Shown here: one piece after another, positions 6,935 to 13,770 of the stretch | Layout of the letters: every line of letters starts with the position of its first letter | Position numbering within the stretch: position 1 is the stretch's first letter | Assembly (NCBI GenBank): GCA_034408685.1 | Contig: JAWXCP010000179.1 | Location: forward strand, 1-13,863 | DNA length: 13,863 bases | Direction: 5' to 3' | From: JANXVY01 sp034408685 | GTDB taxonomy: Bacteria > Pseudomonadota > Alphaproteobacteria > Rhizobiales > Hyphomicrobiaceae | The notes under the pieces: generated by a model | Told to the model about the DNA's origin: nothing | The model's input: the letters and a program-made list of their open reading frames with translations, nothing else | Databases searched by the model: none | Program-made: the position numbers and the translations under genes

Positions 6935-8237
6935 TGGGGATCGAAATGCAGCCGAACGTTTGACCATTGACCGTCTCGGCCACGAAGGCGACGGCATCGC
7001 AGCGACCGCAGACGGATCACCCGTCTTCGTGCCCTATGCCGCCCCTGGCGACGTCGTGCGCGCGACCGTCCACGGCACGCAGGGCACGATTGTCGAGATC
7101 ATCGCGCCAAGTGACACGCGAACCGCCGCCATCTGCCGGCATTTCGGCACCTGCGGTGGCTGCGCCATGCAGCACATCAAGCCCGCCACCTACACCGCGT
7201 GGAAAACAGCGGTTGTCTCCGGCGCCCTGGCCCAGCACGGACTGACACCAGCCATCGCGCCCATGGTGACAGCACCGATCGGCTCGAGGCGGCGCGCGGT
7301 GCTGGGTGCAAAGCGCGGCCCACATGGCATTATCGTCGGCTTCCACGAGCGCCGCGAACACCGCATTTTCGACGTGCACGAATGTCCCGTGCTGCGCCCA
7401 GCACTCGTCGAGAAACTGCCAGCGCTGCGCGATCTCGCCGACGTCCTGCTGCCGCGGTTTCCCGGTCGGTCCGAGGCGAAAACCGGCGACGGCTTGCGCT
7501 TCATCGCGACAGAGACAGACAACGGCATCGATGTCGTTGTCGAGGGCGGCGGCACCGCACCGGAGCCAGAAATACGGGAAAAAATCGCACTGATTGCGCG
7601 CAACGCCCAGTTGCTACGCGTATCGCTCGACCGCGATCCACTCTACGTTGCCGCCGAGCCGACCATTCGCTTCGGCACGGCTGATATCGCGCCGCCACCG
7701 GGCGTATTTCTGCAAGCCGTTCCCGAGATCGAACGGGCGATGGCCGCCTGCATCGGCGACGCGCTGACGATCAGGCGAGGCAAATTCAAGCCCGCCGTCA
7801 AACGCGTGGCCGACCTCTATTGCGGGGTGGGAACGTTCACCTTCCCGATGGCGGCGATCGCCGAAGTGCTGGCGGTCGACAGCGACAAGCGCGCCATCGC
7901 AGCGCTCGAAGCAGCCTACCGTCGCGCCCAGGGACTGAAGCCGGTCAGCACGCTCGCACGCGACCTGTTCCGCGACCCGCTGTCGACACGCGAACTCGAC
8001 GCTTTTGATGCGATCGTTTTCGACCCGCCGAGGGCCGGCGCTGCCGCACAAGCCGAGCGGATCGCGAAGTCGAAAGCCCGAACGGTGATCGCCGTCAGCT
8101 GCGCGCCCGGCACGCTCGCCCGCGATCTCGCGACGCTGACGGCCGGCGGATACACGATCGAGAGCGTGACGCCGTTCGACCAGTTCCTGTTCACGCCCCA
8201 CGTCGAAGTCGTCGCCATCCTGAGGCGCCTCGCGTGA
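6927..8237 (+). CDS. Class I SAM-dependent RNA (uracil-C5) methyltransferase, RlmD/TrmA family with Fe-S cluster
   Basis: The RlmD/RumA-TrmA family puts a methyl group on C5 of uridines in rRNA or tRNA. The protein has 436 residues. An N-terminal OB/TRAM-like region (10-60, RLTIDRLGHEGDG) is followed by Fe-S ligands Cys70, Cys76, Cys79 (CRHFGTCGGC) and Cys153 (HECPVLRP). SAM-binding motifs: DLYCGVGTFTFP (296-307), VLAVDSD (314-320), IVFDPPRAG (363-371). The catalytic Cys is Cys392 in SCAPGTLARDL; the usual SCNP is SCAP. The general base is probably Glu427 in TPHVEVVA. ATG 6927 is preceded by AAGGAG (6911-6916) at 10 nt and overlaps tlyA by 8 nt, so the two are translated together as a small rRNA-modification operon. 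Whether the target is 23S U1939, U747 or a tRNA cannot be told. Confidence 0.92.
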   Translation: MADGDRNAAERLTIDRLGHEGDGIAATADGSPVFVPYAAPGDVVRATVHGTQGTIVEIIAPSDTRTAAICRHFGTCGGCAMQHIKPATYTAWKTAVVSGALAQHGLTPAIAPMVTAPIGSRRRAVLGAKRGPHGIIVGFHERREHRIFDVHECPVLRPALVEKLPALRDLADVLLPRFPGRSEAKTGDGLRFIATETDNGIDVVVEGGGTAPEPEIREKIALIARNAQLLRVSLDRDPLYVAAEPTIRFGTADIAPPPGVFLQAVPEIERAMAACIGDALTIRRGKFKPAVKRVADLYCGVGTFTFPMAAIAEVLAVDSDKRAIAALEAAYRRAQGLKPVSTLARDLFRDPLSTRELDAFDAIVFDPPRAGAAAQAERIAKSKARTVIAVSCAPGTLARDLATLTAGGYTIESVTPFDQFLFTPHVEVVAILRRLA

Positions 8238-8278
8238 GTGCGGCCGTGCTGGCGGTGGCATGGCCGGTGGCTAGTCAG

Positions 8279-8384
8279 CCGTGAATGGTGGCCGTGACCG
8301 GTGGCCGTGACCGGTGGTCGTAACCGGTGGCCGTGACCGGTGGCCGTGACTGGTGGCCGTGAATGGTGAGCCGTGAATGGTGAG
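8279..8384. repeat. Minisatellite: eight imperfect 13-bp tandem units
   Basis: Consensus CCGTGACCGGTGG. Units begin at 8279, 8292, 8305, 8318, 8331, 8344, 8357 and 8371. Units 2, 3 and 5 are identical; unit 4 has two changes (TCGTAACCGGTGG); unit 6 has one; units 1, 7 and 8 share GAATGG in place of GACCGG; the last two are followed by an extra G, giving 14-bp spacing. Units 2-5 carry the palindrome ACCGGT. The array begins 42 nt after the methyltransferase stop. Confidence 0.92.
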
Positions 8385-8501
8385 CCGGGTAGCGATGGCG
8401 GCATTGATTGGAGCCTGATGTTACTGGTGCACATGGGCTCAGCCGCAGGTCCAACACGCTCGGCAAGCGCCGCAGTCGCTCGAGGCGCCGCGAGTGACTG
8501 A

Positions 8502-8516
8502 CAATTGGACCAATTG
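8502..8516. repeat. 15-bp perfect palindrome CAATTGG-A-CCAATTG
   Basis: Seven-base arms flank one central A. It lies about 19 nt upstream of the proposed -35 of tRNA-Pro, where an activator or repressor site could sit; it may also be chance. Confidence 0.6.
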
Positions 8517-8534
8517 CCACGATCGCCAGCGCCG

Positions 8535-8563
8535 TTGACCGCAGATCGTTTCACAGGCACAAG
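8535..8563 (+). promoter_or_regulatory. Likely promoter of tRNA-Pro
   Basis: TTGACC (8535-8540) and CACAAG (8558-8563) are spaced by 17 nt, with the tRNA 5' end 12 nt after the -10. The -35 is good (5 of 6); the -10 is loose, which is common in alphaproteobacteria. Confidence 0.4.
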
Positions 8564-8574
8564 GGGCGCTCTGT

Positions 8575-8651
8575 CGGAGCGTAGCGCAGCCTGGTAGCGC
8601 ACCAGTCTGGGGGACTGGGGGTCGCAGGTTCAAATCCTGTCGCTCCGACCA
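8575..8651 (+). tRNA. tRNA-Pro (anticodon GGG), CCA encoded
   Basis: The 77 nt fold into a complete cloverleaf: acceptor CGGAGCG (8575-8581) pairs with CGCTCCG (8641-8647); D arm GCGC/GCGC with loop AGCCTGGTA; anticodon stem CCAGT/ACTGG with loop CTGGGGG, giving anticodon GGG at 8609-8611 (reads CCC and CCU); T arm GCAGG/CCTGT with loop TTCAAAT; discriminator A and encoded CCA. The GCGCAGCCTGGTAGCGC D arm is typical of bacterial tRNA-Pro. No intron and no mismatch apart from a G-T pair in the T stem. Confidence 0.97.
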
Positions 8652-9087
8652 ATAATTATAAGCGACTGTATCAATCGTACCACGGTCACGCCGCCCTTCG
8701 GTTAATCACATTGGGCAGCAATGATTTTCATCAGGCCAATCGCAGGTCAGTCGACTTTTTTTGATCAACGCAGACTGCGGGCGATTGCAGTCTCGGCCGG
8801 CCGCTCAACTCAAGCTTCAGATGTGGTCGATCAGCCCTTTGTCGTCGGCGTCCGCTTCAATCTGATCCAAATCAGCCTGGAGCGCAAAATCGGGGTTTGC
8901 GCAAGTGGCTTAACGCCCCCTCCGCAGGTCTGTCAGACCATGGTCCGGTCTGATCATTGTCGGTTGGCCTATTGGGTCTGATGCCACGCGAGAGTAATCT
9001 AGTGTCCATAAACCACGTTAATGGATGTGGTCGCGCCATATTGCGTAGCATCAGCCGGTTATCTGGCCACGAGAGCACGGATTAATC
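8652..9087. other. Intergenic region upstream of the multicopper oxidase
   Basis: This 436-nt stretch is lower in GC than the housekeeping genes (33/60 in the line starting 8821). It holds a T7 run at 8756-8762 without a clear stem before it, a cluster of GGTCTG/CAGACC motifs (8927-8982) and a weak ACCAC-N10-GTGGT symmetry (9012-9031). An 86-codon frame at 8721-8981 resembles nothing I know and has no ribosome site, so I do not call it. No integrase or attachment-site duplicate is visible. Confidence 0.5.
8927..8982. promoter_or_regulatory. Cluster of GGTCTG / CAGACC half-sites (putative operator)
   Basis: GGTCTG at 8927-8932 and CAGACC at 8934-8939 form a 6-bp palindrome with one central base. 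TCAGACC (8933-8939) pairs with GGTCTGA (8947-8953) across 7 nt, and the spacer plus flanks contain the palindrome GACCATGGTC. GGTCTGAT recurs at 8975-8982, 28 bp after 8947-8954. The cluster ends 105 nt before the oxidase start, a natural place for control of it. The regulator is unknown. Confidence 0.4.
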
Positions 9088-11481
9088 ATGTACATCGAAC
9101 GAAATGCCTCGGCGCGGCGGCGCCGCGAGGCTGAGAACGCTCGCCGGAATCGGCAGGAAATCGCCCGCGCTTTGACGCAAGGCGAGATCACCCGCCGCGA
9201 CATGTTCCGTTGGGGTTTGTTGACGGCTGGTGGGGTCATTGCCTGCAAGAATGGCTTGAGCCCGTTCGCGACAAGCGCCTACGCTCAGGTGCCGACCGGA
9301 ACACCACGAAGCCCGCTATTTGGCGCAAAGAAATTCACTCAGCCATTGCCGCGCGCTGAGCTTTTGAAGCCGATCCCAATGGTTGGTCTTGGCGACGGTT
9401 CGTATGCATTCGGGAAAACCAACGAGCCACCTGCACGTAAGTTTTCTTATCACCAGGAATTTTCGGAGTCGGGTGGCGCGCGTGCCAGGAACCCGGTGAC
9501 CGGGCGCGGCCCGATGGAGGGTCGGCCGCCGACCGAATTCTTCGCCCACCAGCGTTGGGAAGAGGCGACACCAAAAGTCGGGTATCTTCTCTCGGTAGGT
9601 CAAGTGAAGCCGGGGGCAAAAGCCCATCCCCTGTTTCAAGCACAGAATGCCAATTCCGTTTGGTCGTTCGGTTCACGCGCGCCGCTCGCTCCAGGCTCGA
9701 TGACGGGATCGCGTTATGGCAGCCCGACGCCGCAGCTCATGCAGATGCGCTATGACGAAGCTGTTCTTTGTCGCATTTACAACGACTTGCCAGATGATCC
9801 GACGCTCAACGGTGGCTTTGGCAAGAACCAAATTTCAACCCATATGCACAACGGCCATAACGGTGCGGAAAGCGATGGGGCGTGCAACGCCTATCATTAC
9901 CCAGGCACGTTTTATGACTATCGCTACAGCGCATTGTGCGCCCGGCGCGACCTGCCGACCGTGCGCGCGACGAACGTTCCCCGTTGGCAGGATCGCTGTT
10001 CGACACCGACAGATGATGGTGGCTTCAAGCGCATTGAAGGTGATTTCCGCGAAATCCAGAGTTCGTTGTGGTTCCACGATCACCGCTTCTTCTACACAGC
10101 CGAGAACGTGCAGAAGGGCATGGCTGGGCTGATCAACAATTACTCGGGTCCAGACCGGGGGCATGAGACGACCGCCGACGGTATCAACCTGCGCCTGCCG
10201 AGCGGCACCCGTAAGCCCTGGGGCAATCTCGACTTTGACATCAACTTGATGCTGACCAACCCGGCCTATGATCAAGAAGGGCAGCTCACATACGACATCT
10301 TCGACACCGACGGGTATGTCGGAGATGTCATGGCAGTTAATGGTGCTTTCTGCCCCTACCTCGAGGTGCTGCCGCGTCGCTACCGATTCCGGATGGTGTG
10401 TGCCACCATGGCGCGCTTCTTCAAGATGCTTTTGATGGTTGAAAAGTCATCTCGCTTTGCGTCGCGCACGCGCGTGCCGATGTGGGTCGTGGCTAACGAC
10501 GGAAATCTTCTCGTCAAGCCAGTTCGTGTGACGGAGCTCGACTACATGGCACCGGGCGAGCGGTTCGACATAGTTGTCGACTTCTCACAGTTCGTACCCG
10601 GCGACCTCATCCAGATGATCAACCTCGTCGAGCACCAGAACGGTCGGCGACCCAAGGAGACACATACGCTCGCCAGCGCATTGCAAGGGGAAGAAGACGA
10701 TCCCGCCGTCGGTCCGGCCATGCAGATCCGGGTCGTGAGCAGCGTCAAGAGCGTCGATGATCCGTCCAAAACCTACACCTTGGCTGACGTCGATCGCAGC
10801 GTTGACTTCTCGGCTCCGGAATGGTCGGCGACGGGGGCGAGTTCATTGACCACGCAAATCGAGATCGAAAAACCAGTCCGCGTCCGTGAAATTGAGTTCA
10901 AGCGCAATGGCGGAGCAGATGCTCGCGATCCCGTGACCGGAGAGTGCACGCCGTCGTGCGGTGATTTCGAATACTTTCCTTGGGCAATCCGGATTGATGG
11001 CAAAGAGACACATTCGCTCAATGCCAACCGCATTTCGGCATTGATCCCCAAACCCGGCGAGATCGAGCATTGGGTGTTGATTAACGGCAGCGGCGGTTGG
11101 GACCACCCGATCCATCTTCACTTCGAAGAAGGCGTCACGATCGACCGTGCGGGCGATCCGATACCAGCGACCGAGCGTGGGGCGCGCAAGGACGTCTGGC
11201 GCTTAGGTACCGAAGGCCGGGGGACCGTGCGCATGCAGGTCCGGTTCGGTGAGTTTGGCGGCGCGTACGTGGCGCACTGCCACAACACGGTTCACGAGGA
11301 CTTCGCGATGCTTCTGCGCATGCAGATCCTATCGGCGGCACCGGGAACGCCCGAATTTAAAGGCCAACCGCAGTGGGTTCCGACCCAGACGCCAATCCCA
11401 TCGCGGGACGGCGTGACCTGGAAGACGCCGGAGATTCTGCCCGAAGGGGACCCGCGCCGCCGGACCACAGCTTCACGTTGA
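9088..11481 (+). CDS. Large Tat-exported multicopper oxidase (797 aa)
   Basis: Multicopper oxidases couple one-electron oxidation of a substrate (phenols, Cu+, Fe2+, Mn2+) at a type 1 copper to four-electron O2 reduction at a trinuclear cluster. The full ligand set is present: HMH 252-254, HDH 330-332, HPIHLH 673-678, and HCHNTVHEDFAM 730-741, giving Cys731, His673, His736 and axial Met741 at type 1. A 36-residue Arg/Glu-rich leader precedes the Tat motif TRRDMFRWG (35-43), the hydrophobic core and AYA/Q cleavage near residue 67. At 797 residues it is much longer than laccase/CueO types (about 500): there is a ~150-residue region before the first cupredoxin and a Cys-containing insert (265-304) between the first two HxH motifs. 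ATG 9088 has only a weak GAGAG at 12 nt. GC is lower than in upstream genes. Substrate is unknown. Confidence 0.93.
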   Translation: MYIERNASARRRREAENARRNRQEIARALTQGEITRRDMFRWGLLTAGGVIACKNGLSPFATSAYAQVPTGTPRSPLFGAKKFTQPLPRAELLKPIPMVGLGDGSYAFGKTNEPPARKFSYHQEFSESGGARARNPVTGRGPMEGRPPTEFFAHQRWEEATPKVGYLLSVGQVKPGAKAHPLFQAQNANSVWSFGSRAPLAPGSMTGSRYGSPTPQLMQMRYDEAVLCRIYNDLPDDPTLNGGFGKNQISTHMHNGHNGAESDGACNAYHYPGTFYDYRYSALCARRDLPTVRATNVPRWQDRCSTPTDDGGFKRIEGDFREIQSSLWFHDHRFFYTAENVQKGMAGLINNYSGPDRGHETTADGINLRLPSGTRKPWGNLDFDINLMLTNPAYDQEGQLTYDIFDTDGYVGDVMAVNGAFCPYLEVLPRRYRFRMVCATMARFFKMLLMVEKSSRFASRTRVPMWVVANDGNLLVKPVRVTELDYMAPGERFDIVVDFSQFVPGDLIQMINLVEHQNGRRPKETHTLASALQGEEDDPAVGPAMQIRVVSSVKSVDDPSKTYTLADVDRSVDFSAPEWSATGASSLTTQIEIEKPVRVREIEFKRNGGADARDPVTGECTPSCGDFEYFPWAIRIDGKETHSLNANRISALIPKPGEIEHWVLINGSGGWDHPIHLHFEEGVTIDRAGDPIPATERGARKDVWRLGTEGRGTVRMQVRFGEFGGAYVAHCHNTVHEDFAMLLRMQILSAAPGTPEFKGQPQWVPTQTPIPSRDGVTWKTPEILPEGDPRRRTTASR

Positions 11482-11535
11482 TGAGCTGCGTTGCAAAGCC
11501 CTGCCACAACGGACGCCTCTTTTCGGAGTTTTAGA

Positions 11536-12546
11536 ATGTGCAAAAGCACAAGTGTCCAGCGCGTGGCAGCCTTTGTGATCGCACTATCGGTCGTGATCTT
11601 TGGCACCATACCTGAACCCGCAGAAGCGCGTCGCGCGGCCGACTATTTGCCAAACGTCGTATTGTCGACCCAGGATGGGCAGAAAGTCCGCTTCTACGAC
11701 GATGTTATCAAGGATAAGATCGTCGTCTTCAGCTTCATCTATACAAGCTGCATGGACATCTGCCCTCTCATCACGGCGAGACTGGCGCAGGTCTATGGCG
11801 AACTTGGTGATGCGGCCGGTCGAGATGTCCATTTTGTGTCGATCAGTATCGACCCAAAGAACGATACGCCGGAACGCTTGAAGCGCCACGCAGACGCCTT
11901 TCGATCTGATCCTCGCTGGCTGTTCTTGACAGGGTCCGTCGCGGACATCGACGCGGTACGCTACAAGCTTGGTGAGCGGAGCCAGAAAATCACCGAACAC
12001 GGTAGTCAGATCATGATCTACAATGATCGCACTGGCGAGTGGTTGCGTGATAGCGCGTTTGGCGACATTGGCGTCTTGGCTCTCACAATCCGGAGAATGG
12101 ACCCGGTCGTGCGGGCCGAACGTGTCGCCGTGGAGGCTCTGCCAACGACGAATGAGCCGCCGAAAAACCAACCTGGCGAAGCGTTGTTTGCCAAGGCCTG
12201 TGCCTCATGTCACGCTATTGGCAAAGGCGCTGTCGTTGGACCAAACCTTGCAGGCCTCAGTGAGCGCCGAGAACGGGACTGGTTGATCAAGTTCATTCGG
12301 TCGCCATCGCGTATGCACCGCGAGAAAGATCCAATCGCGCTTGAACTCGCGGCGCGTTACCCGGTCGTCCGGATGCCATCGCTGCAGTTGTCTGAGAGCG
12401 ATGTGGAGGACCTACTCGCCTACATCGAAGCCCGCAGTTATGCCTTCCAATCAGCCGATATGAAGGGACCTCACCGTCATGTGCTCGGCATTCCTGGGCC
12501 GTCGGCGGGCAAAGGCTCTCACGGCCGCAGCGGGCATCATCACTAA
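11536..12546 (+). CDS. SCO1/SenC copper chaperone domain fused to cytochrome c
   Basis: A 336-residue fusion. A signal peptide (hydrophobic 10-24) is cleaved near AEA/RR (31). The SCO/SenC thioredoxin-fold domain (about 35-190) has the copper-binding CMDIC (Cys72, Cys76) and the third ligand His155 in TEHGSQIMIYND. A linker (195-213) leads to a class I cytochrome c domain (214-300) with heme motif CASCH (222-226) and a probable axial Met280 in RMPSLQL. The tail is Gly/Ser/His-rich, ending HHH. SCO proteins deliver copper to, or reduce cysteines of, cuproenzymes such as the oxidase CuA site; the heme could pass electrons. It lies 54 nt after the oxidase gene, with GGAG (11525-11528) at 7 nt, so co-transcription is likely and the oxidase may be its client. 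The 3' end overlaps the next gene by 68 nt. Confidence 0.93.
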   Translation: MCKSTSVQRVAAFVIALSVVIFGTIPEPAEARRAADYLPNVVLSTQDGQKVRFYDDVIKDKIVVFSFIYTSCMDICPLITARLAQVYGELGDAAGRDVHFVSISIDPKNDTPERLKRHADAFRSDPRWLFLTGSVADIDAVRYKLGERSQKITEHGSQIMIYNDRTGEWLRDSAFGDIGVLALTIRRMDPVVRAERVAVEALPTTNEPPKNQPGEALFAKACASCHAIGKGAVVGPNLAGLSERRERDWLIKFIRSPSRMHREKDPIALELAARYPVVRMPSLQLSESDVEDLLAYIEARSYAFQSADMKGPHRHVLGIPGPSAGKGSHGRSGHHH

Positions 12547-13501
12547 CACCCAGAAGACGCCGGCGTCGAACGGCGGCTTTGTGTTGGTGCCGGTCATCGC
12601 CGTCGTGGGTCTGCTCGGACTTGTTGCGGTCGGATTTTCGACTGCAGTGCGCGATCACCTGCAGATTACATCGAACGCGGTTCGCAACGCCGAGGCTCGA
12701 GCGCTCGCCAATGGCGGCCTCGAACTTGCCGTGTTCGACTTGCTGTCACGCGCGAACCGCGGGGATCGACTGGCAGGGCTGCGGTTACGCTCGACATGCG
12801 TTCCACCCAGCGGCGGACGGCTGACCATCGAGATTGCCGACGAAGCCGGCAAAGTTGATCTTAACGCAGCGAGGCCAGAGGTCATTGAAGCGCTTGTCGA
12901 TGCGGTGATCGCGCCTCCCAGCCGCGCCGAAGCGATCGCTGCCGCGATCCTCGACTACCGCGACGCCGACCAGGATGCTCGACGCAGCGGCGCCGAGGTC
13001 GCTGCCTACCGTGCCCGTGGACGACCAGCCGGACCTGGCGATGGACCTTTTGCCGCCATCGACGAGATCGGCGCCATCCTTGATCTGTCGGCAGCCGACG
13101 CGCGGCGATTGAAACCTTGGCTCACCATCGTATCGGGCCAAGAGGGTATCGACCCGGCCGCCGCTGACCCGGCTCTTATCGCGCTGCTCAAAGCAGGCGC
13201 AGACGCCCGGGTGACGAACGCCTTCGAAACGTCGAACGGGCTTTCGAGCACCGGACGTTTCGGATTGCCAGCTCGTTTGCTGATCGCGTCCGTCGGCCGT
13301 GCTTTCAGTGTCCAGGTCACGGTGAGCACGTCATCGGGGGGCCGATCTTCAGGTGTCGGCGTGATCGAGTTCGCCTCCGCCAGGCGATCGGCCGCATCGG
13401 GACAAAGTGCCCGCATCAAGTCCTGGCGCCAAAGCGCCGACCTCGGCTGGCGGAGTGAAACCGCTCCCGATCTGGCTGCGGGAAACTGTGAAAAGACTTG
13501 A
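12479..13501 (+). CDS. gspK: Type II secretion minor pseudopilin GspK-like protein
   Basis: GspK caps the T2SS pseudopilus as part of a GspI-J-K tip complex in the periplasm. The 340-residue protein has a prepilin-type leader ending NGG/FVLVPVIAVVG: cleavage by prepilin peptidase after Gly33, then a hydrophobic helix (34-52). Position +5 is Pro, not Glu, as expected because GspK lacks Glu5. The body has the SAM-like GspK marks: DEAGKVDLNAA (121-131), AAILDYRDADQDARRSGAEV (155-174), then FAAIDEIGAILDLSAADA (191-208) and LKPWLTIVSG (211-220). ATG 12479 with AAGGGA (12463-12468) is the only reasonable start, which forces a 68-nt overlap with the SCO-cytochrome c gene. No other gsp gene is in the window. 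Its GC (about 62-72% in sampled lines) is higher than that of the two genes before it. Confidence 0.88.
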   Translation: MCSAFLGRRRAKALTAAAGIITNTQKTPASNGGFVLVPVIAVVGLLGLVAVGFSTAVRDHLQITSNAVRNAEARALANGGLELAVFDLLSRANRGDRLAGLRLRSTCVPPSGGRLTIEIADEAGKVDLNAARPEVIEALVDAVIAPPSRAEAIAAAILDYRDADQDARRSGAEVAAYRARGRPAGPGDGPFAAIDEIGAILDLSAADARRLKPWLTIVSGQEGIDPAAADPALIALLKAGADARVTNAFETSNGLSSTGRFGLPARLLIASVGRAFSVQVTVSTSSGGRSSGVGVIEFASARRSAASGQSARIKSWRQSADLGWRSETAPDLAAGNCEKT

Positions 13502-13630
13502 TTTCATTCGAAGATTTGGGTTGTTTCCCAGATGATCTAAAATGTTAGCGTCGCTTCCTAACGCGACCATATTGTGTCACACTGCCGACAAACATTACGT
13601 AGACGCAGTGTTTGGGCCAGAGTCCACTGA

Positions 13631-13770
13631 ATGACCCTAAGTGACAACAAAACTGCAGCGGACGTCGATCACGGTAGCGCTGCCGCTGGCTCCGGCCGAA
13701 GTCGATCGCCCACCTTGCGCATTGCGATTGTGGACGACCACCCGATGATGTGCTCGGGACTTGCCATGCA
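13631..13770 (+). pseudogene. Response regulator N-terminus, probably interrupted
   Basis: ATG 13631 follows an in-frame TGA directly and starts a frame with a 28-residue Ser/Ala/Gly-rich lead, then LRIAIVDDHPMMCSGLAMH (29-47). This is the beta1/acidic-pair/alpha1 start of a receiver domain, as in NarL/LuxR-type regulators (Asp35-Asp36 bind Mg2+). After about residue 47 (13771) the frame stays open to the window edge but no longer resembles a receiver: the expected second strand and the phosphorylation-site Asp are not seen. A transposase start in another frame lies 62 nt on, so an insertion sequence has probably split the gene. An atypical intact regulator cannot be excluded because the window ends. 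Confidence 0.5.

Larger units (their letters stand above)
8238..8574. other. Intergenic region between the RNA methyltransferase gene and tRNA-Pro
   Basis: This 337-nt gap holds an array of 13-bp repeats (8279-8384), a perfect palindrome at 8502-8516 and a likely tRNA promoter at 8535-8563. No protein-coding frame here looks real; apparent reverse-strand frames only translate the repeat. Confidence 0.6.

Noticed and set aside
8279..8384. Short CRISPR-like array
   Set aside because: Units are contiguous, 13 bp long and without spacers; no cas genes are nearby.
7614..8602. Reverse-strand frames across the methyltransferase gene and the 13-bp repeats
   Set aside because: They are antisense shadows; the repeated Thr/Gly/His peptide is only the translated minisatellite.
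8721..8981. 86-codon ORF before the oxidase
   Set aside because: No ribosome site, no recognisable motif, and it runs over the GGTCTG/CAGACC repeat cluster.
8652..9087. Integrative element at tRNA-Pro
   Set aside because: No integrase gene and no repeat of the tRNA 3' end inside the window; only the GC change supports an island.
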